A DNA stretch of 64,000 nt from Aporrectodea caliginosa (lineage: Eukaryota; Annelida; Clitellata; Crassiclitellata; Lumbricidae). Below the pieces are notes generated by a model that was not told the DNA's origin, made no database searches, and saw only the letters and a list, made by a program, of their open reading frames with translations. Location: NCBI GenBank assembly GCA_020284085.1, contig JACEVL010000772.1, forward strand, positions 197,501 to 261,500, given 5' to 3'. Shown piece by piece: positions 33,440-44,829 of this stretch (position 1 is its first letter; each line of letters starts with the position of its first letter). Both the position numbers and the translations under genes were made by a program.

Positions 33440-34230
33440 TCATTAGTCTACTAAACTTTCGCTTATAAGCCTAAAAATCAGGTGACGATAACGATGAAAG
33501 TCATAGGCATAATTTTCGGGGATACGGGGTACACGTACCCCAGATTTTGGTCGGAGGTTACCGTGCCCATTTTCACTAGATTTGCTCCAAACTCAGCATA
33601 CTTCAGGTAAGCCCTACTTTCATACTGCCTGCTTCAGTCAAGCAATAATTAGCCTAATACGGAAATAAAATACAGCCCGTAAAAACAAAGTTTTTTACTA
33701 TATCCATCTAGTATCCTATAATGGGTCTTACGAAGCAGTTACCTCTACAAATATATAGTCCGCGTTCATTTTACGACATAGCATGCGTTTAATGAGGCAG
33801 CGCGCCCGTTTTGTTGCGGCCAATGGCAACGCTGGCCAATGGCAACGCTGCGTATCGGAAAAGGGGATTCCCCGATTCGAAAATTTGAGTCCCCGATTCT
33901 ATAAGCTAGCCTTTTTGGGGAGCTGAAATTTTGATAGAATGAAGTGTCTGCGAGGGCGAGTCTATCTGCCAAGTTTCAGGACGATTGAATGATTGTAAGT
34001 GATCGAATTAGTCGTCGCAAGATTTGACTTTTTAGCCTGTGGCTCAAACAAACATTCAAGCAAGCAAGATTTCCGCAAGTTAAACTAGATGGATAAAAAG
34101 GAGGAAAAGTGTACTGGTACCCCATAATATTCTAGATCAAAGTTTTTTATGCCTCCGATGATGTCCATTCCAGACATGGGAGAAGAAGTAGAGATGGGAG
34201 CGGTTCATTGCTACATAATCATAATTATAT
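33440..34230. other. non-coding, nothing firm
   Basis: Contains TTTTCGGGGATACGGGGTACACGTACCCC near 33,516, reminiscent of hAT MITE ends, but I could not find a partner with a matching duplication. A 14-bp tandem GGCCAATGGCAACGCT is at about 33,818-33,850. Confidence 0.4.
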
Positions 34231-34234
34231 TTTG

Positions 34235-34690
34235 TATTGTATTGTATTGTATTTAAACATTTATAAAGCGCCTGTACTATAGGGTGAACCGTTCAGAGGC
34301 GCTCCTAGTGCACAAGGCCACGAGAGAAGAAATAGGTTTTGAGAAAAAGCAAAGGAGGAGGAGGGGTTACCAGGCTACCAGCTAGAATCTGAGAGCGAGT
34401 AGGCTACATGGAGACAGCGCATTCCAAAGAGAGGAAAAAATTGAGGTACAGGACCAGGACCGAGCCATAGCTGTTCTAGTAGTAGGCCTATGAAGAACTA
34501 GAAGATCAAGTCTGTATGATGAGCGGAGTCGTCGATGCGAGGAGGCTGAAACAGGCTGGACCGCTGGAGTAATACATCAGCTAGATATTTCGGGGCAAGA
34601 CACACCGTTGTGCATGCCTTGAAGACCATGCAGAATGAGGATTTTTTGATCCATATGAACAACGGATGAAGTTTTTATTTGTGGAAACTC
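34235..34690 (-). mobile_element. LINE 3' end fragment
   Basis: Reading the minus strand: GAGCGCCTCTGAACGGTTCA, then GGCGCTTTATAAATG and an (AATAC)n tail (plus-strand TGTATTGTATTG at 34,232-34,252). This is the 3' hairpin and tail of a CR1/L2-like LINE. The adjoining sequence to about 34,690 is probably its decayed body. Confidence 0.6.
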
Positions 34691-35530
34691 TATGGCCTAA
34701 CAGAGTAGATGCCTACGCAGCAAGCCAGTGCTGATGCCGTCGCCTGTTTATTTTTGCCGTAACCTTCTCCAGGATGTCTCGACATGAAGTGGTACAGAGC
34801 CTATAATTATTATGTCAGCATTTAAAAATCAGTTACACACTTAACTTATTCGTCGTGTCGCTTTTCATATGCTTAGAATGATGGTTGAGTCATCGATATA
34901 GGCCTATTGTCCGAAATATTGATTTGATCAGAGAAACTTAGGAAAGCTATAACATTACACTCATCGAGGACCAGTCTGCCTATATCTGTTGCTTGAAATT
35001 TTTTTAAAGCACAACTTTATCTGAATCATCCTTAGCCTAATTATTGTAACCTCGATGAAATGTTATTGCCCCACCATTGTTACCTACTTACCTTAATTGA
35101 ACGCTTTGCGAATAAATGGCTACACTCACCTGGTTTTGGGGCTGGAGAAATGAGGAGTTTAAATTATTAATTAATCAATCAAATAATTAATAATTATGAT
35201 TGTGATTAGGATAATAGGATGGGTTGAATGCTAATGAAGTCGCCGTTCACCTCCGTGCTCTGCATTTTCATCTGCATGCATGTAGCAACCCAAAGTTTTC
35301 TTCGATTACTGAAGCTCAAACATTAGTTGTTGGAAGATAGGGACCATGGATAGGCTTATTTATGGCTGTGAGTCAGGTTTAAAGATCTTTAAGGTATGTC
35401 CGTTCATACGTGCCTGCAAATTAATAAATGAGTCTTTATGATAGCTCAACTTGAATTTTCTTACCTTGCCATAGCCTGTATTACCTTTCCTCATCTTATA
35501 ACATTACCTCAAATTGCTTTACATTACCTT
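34691..35530. other. non-coding, nothing firm
   Basis: AT-rich. A TTAATTAATCAATCAAATAATTAATAAT-type run at 35,165-35,195. No gene. Confidence 0.5.
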
Positions 35531-35537
35531 GTCACAC

Positions 35538-35640
35538 AGTCAGTCAGTCAGTCAGTCAGTCGGTCGGTCGGTCGGCCAACCAACCAACCAACCAACCAAC
35601 CAACCAACCGACCAACCAACCGACCAACCAACCGACCGAC

Positions 35641-35693
<53 letters not shown>

Positions 35694-35698
35694 TATCA
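35538..35698. repeat. graded tetranucleotide repeat
   Basis: Successive blocks of CAGT, CGGT, CCAA (with CCGA) and finally AATC. Each block differs from the last by one or two bases. Ser/Gln and Asn/Gln-Pro-Thr frames are artefacts. Confidence 0.96.
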
Positions 35699-35809
35699 AT
35701 ATTCGTCTAATCCGCTAAAGGCTGACATAGACGCGACGCTATAAATATTATTATAGTATAGGACTAATACTCTATGGGGGTATGGGGGAGTCGATGAAGA
35801 TATTGGTAT

Positions 35810-36001
35810 CAGTGGCGGCACTACACCAGGGCATGCAAGGCCAAATGCCCTGGTAAAAAAAGCCTTTGCCCTGGTCGTTGCCCTGCCAGAATTTTTGCCC
35901 TGCCGAGAATTTATTTGGGGCATAAATCGCCCCTGCGCTGGTTACTTGTATGATTGCCCTGGTTATGCCCTGGTTACGAAAAATGTCTGGCGCCGCCACT
36001 G
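35810..36001. mobile_element. hAT-type MITE, 192 bp
   Basis: Ends CAGTGGCGGCACTAC and inverted TGGCGCCGCCACTG with a perfect 8-bp duplication ATTGGTAT (35,802-35,809 and 36,002-36,009). Internal TGCCCTGGT/GCCCTGCC repeats. Confidence 0.94.
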
Positions 36002-36009
36002 ATTGGTAT

Positions 36010-37330
36010 ACTTGTGGGCTAAATAAAAGTTTATTTTAAATCTTGGTTTTGTCCGTATCGATAGTCATGGTATTTTAGTTTATTAATGTCAACGATAATT
36101 ATTGATCATTTCCTTTTTCAATAAGTGAACGGGGCCTATTGGATCATTTGCTTATAAGTGCTTGTATTTACCATGTATTTTAGTGTTTGTATTTACCTTA
36201 CATTTTGGCTCTATCGAGGGCCCAAGTCTCGGCTGCCCATTAATTAAGCCCTATTTGTGTTTGCAATTGTGTCATATTTTATTCTAGCAATTATTGCTCT
36301 GACAGTTTTATACCGTATAATAAACATAGCACGTAGGCCTACTGTTGCCAATGCAAATAAACGATAATTATGCTGTAAAGTTTTAACATTTGTGACTTTT
36401 GTCACCTGGCCTCATTTATGCACGCAAAATGTTTTCTTTAGATCCAGGCAACCACTTACTTCACGAGTCTTCATCCAGAAAGAGTAAAGCCCGTGTCAAT
36501 TTCATCCCTCACACAAGGCCGTAAGAAACGGGCATACAGTGGCAACAACAATAAGGGCTATTTGCCTATTTCAACGCCAGCATCCGCCTTATGTAGCCTT
36601 TCAAAGGTAGTTTAAATTAGGCCTAGGCTACTTAATTATCCAGCGACAGAAAAGTTCGTCTGTCTTTGGACCAACATTAGGCTATAGGCCTACGGAATGC
36701 TTGCGCTGATAGAAACTATAATCAAACTTGCGTTCTTTTTTCTTCTAAAAAAAGCGATTAATGTATTGCAAATTACTTCGATTGGATCCTATACCTAAGC
36801 TGGCCTAGTTATAGCCTACTAGTACGCAAAGGTATTTTTATTAAACGCCCGCTGTGTTGCAAAGGCGCGAACGTTAAGCACGTGTTGCTGAGGAAATCCC
36901 CAAACCACGTGATCTGTATTCTCGGACAAAGGTAGTCGACAAAAGTAGCATTAAAATTTGTTATCAGGCCTATATATACAAATTGAATCGCCTAAATGAG
37001 GTAAACTATTTCATAATGGAATTTTCTGGGATCCTTTAATAAAAAGAAACGAAATAAAAGTATGACAGATGTTGTGCACATTATTTAAATAGGGCATTGT
37101 TTTGGCACGACGCCAGATTGAAAGCTAGCCTTCAGCGTTAGACCTAAACCAGCGTTTGTTAACAATTTTCGAGGTTTGTTAGTTGTGCACGTAATTTTTA
37201 ACAAAGGAGTCAAAAACAAAAGCAGCAACGAAAAGTTAATTATCTTAATGAATCGTGTGAAGATAAGGAGGACCATCGTGAGAAGGGAATTCTATGCAAA
37301 TGAGCTTTCTGAATGACGATTGTGTGCGAA
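36010..37330. other. non-coding, upstream of CpG promoter
   Basis: No gene. Two CACGTG E-boxes at 36,879-36,884 and 36,906-36,911 may belong to the regulatory region of the promoter at 37.3-37.6 kb. Confidence 0.45.
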
Positions 37331-37339
37331 TCATCGTCG

Positions 37340-37639
37340 TCCAGGGTCCACGTGATACGTAATTGAAAGTGTTTTTCGGTCACAAAGAAGGGGCGGGGCC
37401 AACGAGGTGGGCGGGGCGATGTTTTGATGGAAGTTTACGACGACACACAGAAACTAGGCCTACGTTAGCCAGGGCGACCGCGGTCTCCTCAGCCTTCGGG
37501 TGATGATGGTTAATACGGGCCAGGGAAGTCTTCATCGATAAGAGAGTCTCGTATCAGGCGTTTGTCGGGGCTTGTACGTAGGCTGCACAGGTGGTGGTGG
37601 TGGAGGTCGTGGTTCCTGCTCGTCCATTGTGTCGTGGAT
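37340..37639 (+). promoter_or_regulatory. CpG-rich promoter and 5' UTR candidate
   Basis: CACGTG E-box at 37,349-37,354, then two GC boxes, GGGGCGGGGCC (37,390-37,400) and GTGGGCGGGGC (37,407-37,417). GC- and CpG-rich DNA continues to 37,853. No TATA box is obvious, as in CpG-island promoters. A short upstream ORF begins with ATGATGG near 37,503. Orientation to the right is inferred from the donor at 37,854 and the CpG drop downstream. Confidence 0.55.
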
Positions 37640-37853
37640 ATGTCGCTGAATCTGGGCCTCGGGTCGTCGTCGGCAGGAATGGGGTCACCGGCGGCGGGGG
37701 CCAGATATGGGGCCGCAGGAAATGCGGGGTCGAACCGGGCGGAGAAAAGTTTAGGGTCACCGCAGCCGCCCACCCGGACCCCGGCGGATCAACGAAAGTG
37801 GAAGGCTGCCTCAAGGACCTGGACGGCAAGGCGCAGCACAGGAAGTCCGCTAG
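37640..37853 (+). CDS. possible first coding exon, unknown protein
   Basis: ATG in a fair context (G at -3) opens a frame of 71 codons, starting MSLNLGLGSSSAGMG and rich in Gly, Ala, Ser and Pro, with a basic stretch (ADQRKWKAASRTW) near the end. It ends at a good donor, CTAG|GTGAGG (GT at 37,854), in phase 1. I recognise no domain. Another frame is also open across much of the region but has no ATG, so the exon could instead be all 5' UTR. The CpG-poor DNA to the right fits a long first intron. Confidence 0.35.
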
Positions 37854-38780
37854 GTGAGGCACCGTTACGATACGTTACATAAGGTTACACAAGTTAATTA
37901 CATAACGTTACTCATTTACGACGTCAAATTGACTGAACCTACAGCTGTAGTTAACATTTTGGCCTACATTCAGTATTGTAGGCGTTCATGTTATGCCATA
38001 TTTAATTCATGCTTCGCTTTAAATGTAACTACATATGACATAAAATAATATACATGAGATTAAGCAGGATACATACAGCAGTGTTGAATATAGTGTAGGA
38101 AGTAGAATTTATTAGAATACGATGTCAGTTAGAACTATATTTTATTTTTCAAGCATATTAATTTTAGTACAAGTTGTGTAAGTTTATACATTATATATAG
38201 TGGAAAATTTGCGAATACAATATTTGCATTAAGCCTATGCATGTCGCTATATTATTGTAAAAAGTAAAGTTTTTGTTGTGGAGAAAGTAAGTGTGGTTTG
38301 TGGCTAAACATTTGATCATATCCAGATATATGTCCACAAAATTCTTTCCATGTTACAGCTTGCTGTGACCAAATTTTAATTTTAAGAATGCAATCCAATG
38401 GAGCGATATCAGGATGGGAGTGATGTGATGACACTTGGGTATTCTGGTAACAACTCTGGTTAGTGAGTTTCGATGAGTTGCTGACACTTATGTTTTGTGG
38501 ATTCAAGGTTGAGGAAAAGGGAATTGCAGTACAGTTGAGCTTTGAGTGGACAATGGATGTAGCAGTGGTGGCAGCAGTTTTGATGTCAAGCCATTGCAGT
38601 AGTCCAAGCATGTTTAGCATGAAGGAATAGGAGTGCAAACTGTTAATAATAATACATAAAATAATAAGTGTTTCAATGTTTAAATCTACATCATGCAACA
38701 CTCCGAAGTCGTGGATGATTTGCGTTCCCCTGGGGAATGCTACCACTGCGTACTTGTTCATCTTTGCTCAAGCCCATCAT
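37854..38780. other. start of CpG-poor DNA, putative first intron
   Basis: No gene. CpG falls sharply after about 38,100. A 169-codon minus-strand frame at 38,252-38,761 has no recognisable domain. Confidence 0.4.
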
Positions 38781-39893
38781 GTGTCCACCCATGTGAATGT
38801 TGTTTTTTTTGCTGAGCTCACTTGCCACTCATTTGAAGAATTCCAAACCTGCTCGTTTGTTAGTTGTTAGTTAGCAACTTTTGTAGCAGTGCTGTATATT
38901 GCACAGTGAGGGAGTTTAGGTGAATGGTTAACACTCTAGCACGAAGAGCATAAGCTCAGCATGGACATGGGAGCGATTCCCGCCACCGTCCAAAAGGTCG
39001 ACTCAGCCTTTCATTCGTCAGATGGCATTGGTAAAATGAGTAGTAGGACAGATGGGCGACTTGCATGGCAGCCGTACAGTTAAATTCGACTCCTGTAATA
39101 ACTTGTGATCGTCCATTATGACTTATGACTATGACTTGTAATCATAATTTATATCAGTTGGAATCAACAACCAAAGACTACGTAAATGAATTGTTTTTCC
39201 CAGTTGGGGAATGCTATCACCACATGGTGATAAGGCTACTTGAAAAGATAAGATAAGGTTGAATCAAGCCCATGATTGATGCTGGTCTCAAGCCATGTGG
39301 TTGGCCAGAGTTCAGTTTGCTGTAGTTTGTTTGCCACTCATTTGAAAGGACTTCCAAACACTGTTATTTCAGTTTTGCTTGTTCAGTTAATTAGCAACTT
39401 TTTAGCAGTGCTGTACATGTATATTGCACAATGAGGGGGTTTAGGTGAATGGTTAACATTGCAGCACGAAGAGCAGAAGATCAGCATGGACGCAGGATCG
39501 ATTCCCAGTGCCCTTCCAAAAGTTGACTCAGCCTTTAATTCGCCAGATGGCATAGGTAAAATAAGCAGTAGGACAGATGGGCGTTCTGCTTGCATGGCAG
39601 CCATAACAGTTAAATTCGACTCCTGTAATAACTTAGGTGATCATCCGTTCATACTAATGACTATGTAATCATACTGAAGATTTATATCAGTTTTGAATCA
39701 ACAAACGAAGACTACTATTATTATTATCAACAGTAATAGCACAACATCAGGTCAATACCCAGAAAATCTGTCCACTGAAACAGAGAGGGGCCTACCTGAT
39801 GATAAGGCAACTTGAAAAGATAAGATAAGGCTGAATAATGATAATTCATTGATGCTGGTCTCAAGTATTGTGGTCGGCCAGAGTTCAATGTGT
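38781..39893. repeat. tandem segmental duplication (about 550-bp unit, 2 copies) carrying a SINE
   Basis: The unit at about 38,781-39,315 recurs at about 39,316-39,893 in the same order: TTGCCACTCATTTGAA; TTAGCAACTTTT; TTTAGGTGAATGGTTAAC; TAAATTCGACTCCTGTAATA; CTTGAAAAGATAAGATAAGG; TGATGCTGGTCTCAAG. Each copy holds a tRNA-like head (GGTGAATGGTTAAC, then GGATCGATTCCC or GGAGCGATTCCC). Confidence 0.9.
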
Positions 39894-40330
39894 GATACAG
39901 ATGGTGAGCCCTAATTTGAAAGAAATTGTTTTTTTGCTGATAGCTGGAATGGAATTAACAGTTAACCAGAGGAAGTGGATCTTTAGTTTTGTCCTGGTTT
40001 GATTGAGTGTGAGTGAGTGGGATAAATAAGTCAGTGCTAGACCATGAAGGGCCCTGTGTAGAAAGACAGCCATTTTAAAGTGGACCCAAACTGGAAAGGT
40101 AATAGGTGTACTTTTGAGGATGTTCAGATCTGTAACAGAAGGCCTTGGAAGAAAATAACATACAAGGTGAGCGGCTGCACACAAGGAGTCATAAAGGCAA
40201 CAAGAAAGAGAACCGAGTTTTGAATTGCAATACTCCAAGCATGATTAGTGTACATAAGAGCATGGGCATCATAATGAGTTAGAGACAGTTTGAAGTTTCC
40301 TCTGGTAAATGTAACAGGATGTTCCTAATG
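39885..40330 (-). mobile_element. LINE C-terminal fragment
   Basis: The minus strand reads MEYCNSKLGSLSCCLYDSL, FKMAVFLHRALHGLALTYLS and later KTISFKLG, i.e. the thumb/C-terminal region of a CR1-like reverse transcriptase (CNS...L, ...ALHGLAP.YLS). Lacks the final WN motif. A related scrap is at 63,600. Confidence 0.6.
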
Positions 40331-40742
40331 TAATGTTCCTAACATGGGATTCCAATGTCAACATTGAACCAGGCACATGATGTCATTAGGAATGTGGGTG
40401 GGTGGGCAGATGCCGTTAAATGAACCTTATGGAATGCTGAAGAGAGTAGCAAGTTGAAAGATAACAGAGGTTGCATTCATTCCTTAACTACTGAAGAACT
40501 ATATACACAAAATTCAAAGTTGAGATCATGAGATGGCTCTGTAATTAGGAGTTTTAGCAGAGGATGATAAACTATCGCCTGAGTAAAAATAGACGGCAAG
40601 AATCCCTTATGCAATGTGAAATTGGTAATTAATGTAAAGTTTGGACCCAGAACATCAACTGCAAGGTCACTTGGAAGTCCATTGATTGAGAAGTGAGTAG
40701 ATAAGAATAGATTTAATTAGATTAGAATACAGTCTTTCTTAA

Positions 40743-40808
40743 CCCTTTAACGACGACAGTGTACTAAAAGCGACTGGGAAACCAATGCAGCTCGTCATCG
40801 TTAAAGTG
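40743..40808 (+). mobile_element. 66-bp TTAA mini-element, copy 1
   Basis: Flanked by TTAA (40,739-40,742; 40,809-40,812). Ends CCCTTTAACGACGA and inverted TCGTCATCGTTAAAGTG. The core GTGTACTAAAAGCGACTGGG and AAACCAATGCAGCTC is shared with 63,661-63,723, which lies in the opposite orientation between TTAA sites. Confidence 0.85.
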
Positions 40809-41003
40809 TTAAGAGATAGGAATGGAGACAGCTTTTGTTAGATTTAGAAAACATAGTTGGCAAACCTCTGCTCTGCAAGAGTTGTTGGCTTAAAGTAGTC
40901 TTAGTCAGTCAAACTTTTAGAAAATAGCAATATGATCTGAAATATGAGACTCAATGAGATAAACAGAATGAAACAATTGCAAATTAAAATGAGTTGCCAG
41001 GGT

Positions 41004-41318
41004 CAGGGCTGCCGACAGAAATTCCGGGCCCCTAGGCAGAGCAGTCACGGGCCCCTAACTATCCTTAGACTTCATGAGAACATTTTTTTAAAAAACAAAC
41101 TGAAATAATAATAGTGTGGGTACAACCCTACAAAATTATATGTATATTATGCAACTATTGTAGTTAAGTGTCCATAATATTATATTTTAAAAGGCATAAA
41201 TCATAAACTTTGTATTACTGATTATAACATTTTTCATAAGTTGATTGCTGGGCCCTTGCCCCTAAAAGTCGCCGGGGACAATTTTCCCCCCCTATCCCCA
41301 CCCCTCTCGGTGGGCCTG
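41004..41318. mobile_element. hAT-type MITE, GGGCCC family, copy 3
   Basis: 315 bp, ends CAGGGCTGCCGACAG and CTCTCGGTGGGCCTG, perfect 8-bp duplication GCCAGGGT (40,996-41,003 and 41,319-41,326). Uninterrupted at the TTAA where copy 2 carries its insertion. Confidence 0.95.
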
Positions 41319-41357
41319 GCCAGGGTATCCAGGATATGACTTCTGGTATGAGATTAA

Positions 41358-41541
41358 CCTCCTTAGCGTTTCATTTTCTCCCAGAAAAACGAGCCAAAAA
41401 CGTTGCATTGTTTTACGTATGCATGTATATGCATGAATATACATGTGTAGGTATATATGTGTATATGTAAACATGCATAGCCATATATGCATACATTTAC
41501 ATATATACATATGTATATATGTACAAATACATGTATAAATT

Positions 41542-41577
<36 letters not shown>

Positions 41578-41734
41578 TATATGTATGTATGTATGTATGT
41601 ATTATATATTGAGATAAGTATATATATATATGTACATATACATCTATGTGTGTAAATATATACATGTGTAGGTATAATTATATATAATTATGTAGGTATA
41701 TATGTATTTATATATGTATATTTATGTATGTATG

Positions 41735-41766
<32 letters not shown>

Positions 41767-41910
41767 TGTATGTATGTATGTATGTATGTATGTATGTATG
41801 TATGTATGTATGTATGTATATATATGTACATATACATCTATGTGTGTAAATATATACATGTGTAGGTATAATTATGTATAATTATGTAGGTATATATGTA
41901 TTTATATATG

Positions 41911-41942
<32 letters not shown>

Positions 41943-42027
41943 TGTATGAGCCCGAACGTGACTCGGGTTAACCGCTTTTGCATAGAATTCCCGGCCCGAG
42001 CACCGTTCGGGGTTAACGCTAAGGAGG
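41358..42027. mobile_element. TTAA-flanked element filled with (TATG)n
   Basis: Perfect 13-bp terminal repeats CCTCCTTAGCGTT and AACGCTAAGGAGG, flanked by TTAA (41,354-41,357; 42,028-42,031). Most of the interior (about 41,410-41,950) is TATG/TATA microsatellite; a unique CCCGAACGTGACTCGGGTTA arm remains on the right. Open frames are repeat artefacts. Confidence 0.85.
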
Positions 42028-42031
42028 TTAA

Positions 42032-42744
42032 AAAGTATCAGGTCAAACTTGTCCAGTATATCAGAAAATGCTGAAGAGCAAACTTTGGCTATATATGAAA
42101 GTGAACAGTGAAGTCGCCTATAATATAAAAATATAAATGAGGACATAACATCACTTGGACTAATACGAAGGGGAGCAATGGACTTGACAAATGACCGAGG
42201 ACAATGGAGATCATTTATTCGTACCCATCGCCGTCAAATGACTGGTGCCATGATGATGATGATGATGATGATGAGGACAATGGAGAGGAAGATACTCTCA
42301 TTGAAGGTAGTTAAGGAATTCAAATATTGAAGAAATTGATATTCACAAGTTCTCATGTTTTTGACAAACAGGCAAATGCATCTAATTGTTGTCATCAGAT
42401 TACTATTACACCTTTGTGAGGCCAGCTGAATGCTCTATATAAATAGCCAGATACATACTTACATACATGACATGTAAGGTCAAAGTAGCCTACTTATCTG
42501 TTGAGATAAGTGAGCCTACTATAGGTTCAATGGTGGCCATGTTGGCTGTTGCTGGCTTGTGTCATTTTGGCAGATAATGTGTCATTTGAGCAATTTGCCA
42601 TTTATCGTTGAATGTTTGGGCCTTACCGTGTATTACTCAGCATTCTGAAGTTATTTCTTAATTGTGCGTTGGAATTCATGCTTTTGGACAATATTTGGAT
42701 GGATAGGAAGAGAGCCAAGCAAGCATTTTGAATAATTGGTAATC
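42032..42744. other. non-coding, nothing firm
   Basis: Short (GATGAT)n at 42,252-42,275. No gene. TG-rich and CpG-poor. Confidence 0.5.
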
Positions 42745-43655
42745 TAGGTGCAAGGTGACTGGTTGGACAGTTCATTTGAGTTGACTGGTTCCAAAGTTCC
42801 AAGGCGCAAGTTGACTGGTTCTCATTTAGACAGTTCATTTGGACTGGTTCTCATTTAGACAGTTCCAAGGCACAAGTTGACTGGTTCTCATTTGGACAGT
42901 TCCAAGGCACAAGTTGACTGGTTCTCATTTAGACAGTTCCAAGGCACAAGTTGACTGGTTCTCATTTAGACAGTTCCAACAAGTTGACTGGTTCTCATTT
43001 AGACAGTTCCAAGGCACAAGTTGACTGGTTCTCATTTAGACAGTTCCAACAAGTTGACTGGTTCTCATTTAGACAGTTCCAACAAGTTGACTGGTTCTCA
43101 TTTAGACAGTTCCAAGGCACAAGTTGACTGGTTCTCATTTAGACAGTTCCAAGGCACAAGTTGACTGGTTCTCATTTAGACAGTTCCAAGGCACAAGTTG
43201 ACTGGTTCTCATTTAGACAGTTCCAAGGCACAAGTTGACTGGTTCTCATTTAGACAGTTCCAAGGCGCAAGTTGACTGGTTCTCATTTAGACAGTTCCAA
43301 GGCACAAGTTGACTGGTTCTCATTTAGACAGTTCCAAGGCACAAGTTGACTGGTTCTCATTTAGACAGTTCCAAGGCACAAGTTGACTGGTTCTCATTTA
43401 GACAGTTCCAAGGCACAAGTTGACTGGTTCTCAGGACAGTTCCAAGGCACAAGCTGACTGGTTCTCATTCGGACTGGTTCTCAGACACCAAGGCGCTGAC
43501 TGGTTCTCATTTAGACAGTTCCAAGGCACAAGTTGACTGGTTCTCATTTAGACAGTTCCAGCAAGTTGACTGGTTCTCATTTCAGTTCCAAGGCACAGTG
43601 GTTCTCATTTAGACAGTTCTCAGGCACGAGCTGACTGGTTCTCATTCGGACTGTT
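42745..43655. repeat. minisatellite, 33/37-bp units, about two dozen copies
   Basis: The unit AAGTTGACTGGTTCTCATTT plus AGACAGTTCC is joined either by AAGGCAC (37-bp unit) or AAC (33-bp unit). Units are most uniform in the middle and degraded at both ends. No lasting open frame. Confidence 0.97.
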
Positions 43656-44829
43656 CCAAACGTCTGACTTACTTATGAGTCAATTGCAACCAGCAAATCT
43701 CAGAGTCAGTGATGCAACAGTGAGCCATATCTGTGCAATGCCAAAAAGAGTCTGCCATGGAGAGGTAATGTGATGAAGCTTTGGATACTAATTCACTCCA
43801 GGGATTGTCAAGCTTTGGACTGGACTGAGCATGCATATCGAATATAGGCTATAGTATTATGTGCTGCAGGTTAAACTAGCAGATTGGAAACAAGGGACAG
43901 GGAAATATGATCCTGATATCTCGAGGAAATGAATTTGTAGTAGTGATTATGCTGAGCACTCAATCATTTCTGTAGTTTTGGATTACACAGTGCTACTATG
44001 TGCTCAGTGCATTCTGTGACTAGCTCTGGGTTCGGCTTGAAACCGTAAATTGCTGGCCAGCTGCTAAAGTTTGCTGGTCTAAACTACCAGATATTGAATG
44101 TTCATTCGAATTTCACGTATGCATAGCATTTAACTGATATCTTGATTTTAATTATAAAAGTGCTGAATATGGTAACTGTTTAGATTATAGATTTTAATAC
44201 TGTGAATAGATATGAGTAATGTGAGTGCAGAAGAAAATGGCACTTTATAAATGTCAGGTTCGTACAGTTTTTCAATTATTACTGATTTGAACATGCATGT
44301 GATACATTGCTGGTTTCAATACTGATAATTTGATAACTTGGCTGAAGTTATTTTGAGGTTTGGCGAGGGTTTCTCGTTATGTATTATATGGCTCTCTAAT
44401 CTTATCTGATCCTCTGCTCTCTATAATGATGCACTGGATATCAGTGCTGCTGATAGCATATTTTGAGCACTTTGTATGACACGAAATGAGATTTCTCTTG
44501 TGGTAAAAAGGTTTTGACTCAGTTCTCCTGATTTATCCATTTCATCTGGTTTCATTTTAGAGATATGGCAACATTTCCTTGCATTACTAACAAGTCTGAA
44601 ATCTGTTTTATTTGATAGTAAATTACAGGAAACATATTGATCTGATTTTATTCTAAAACCTGCCGTCATGCCTGGAGTTGGGAGATTACTATCAATAGAG
44701 TGATGATAGGAGTTCGTTTTTAGGAAGGGCTTCACGATAAAAGCCCTGCTGTGACATCCTGATAGTTAAAGATATTTAAAGGATTCAGCGATTTGGATCA
44801 TTCATTTCCTAGTATTTTAACGAGGAATT
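43656..44829. other. non-coding, CpG-poor
   Basis: No supported gene. A 104-codon minus frame at 44,421-44,735 has no recognisable domain. Only two CpG in 43,681-43,980. Confidence 0.5.

Noticed and set aside
33047..33454. Long open frames rich in Ile-His-Pro-Ser and Met-Asp-Gly-Trp on both strands
   Set aside because: They are all readings of the (CATC)n microsatellite, open in every frame because the repeat contains no stop.
33510..34140. Another hAT element starting near AGGCATAATTTTCGGGG
   Set aside because: Only a weak GGCATAA match was found at the far side and no 8-bp duplication.
38252..38761. 169-codon minus-strand frame
   Set aside because: No domain, no splice or promoter context, and AT-rich low-CpG sequence; judged a chance open frame.
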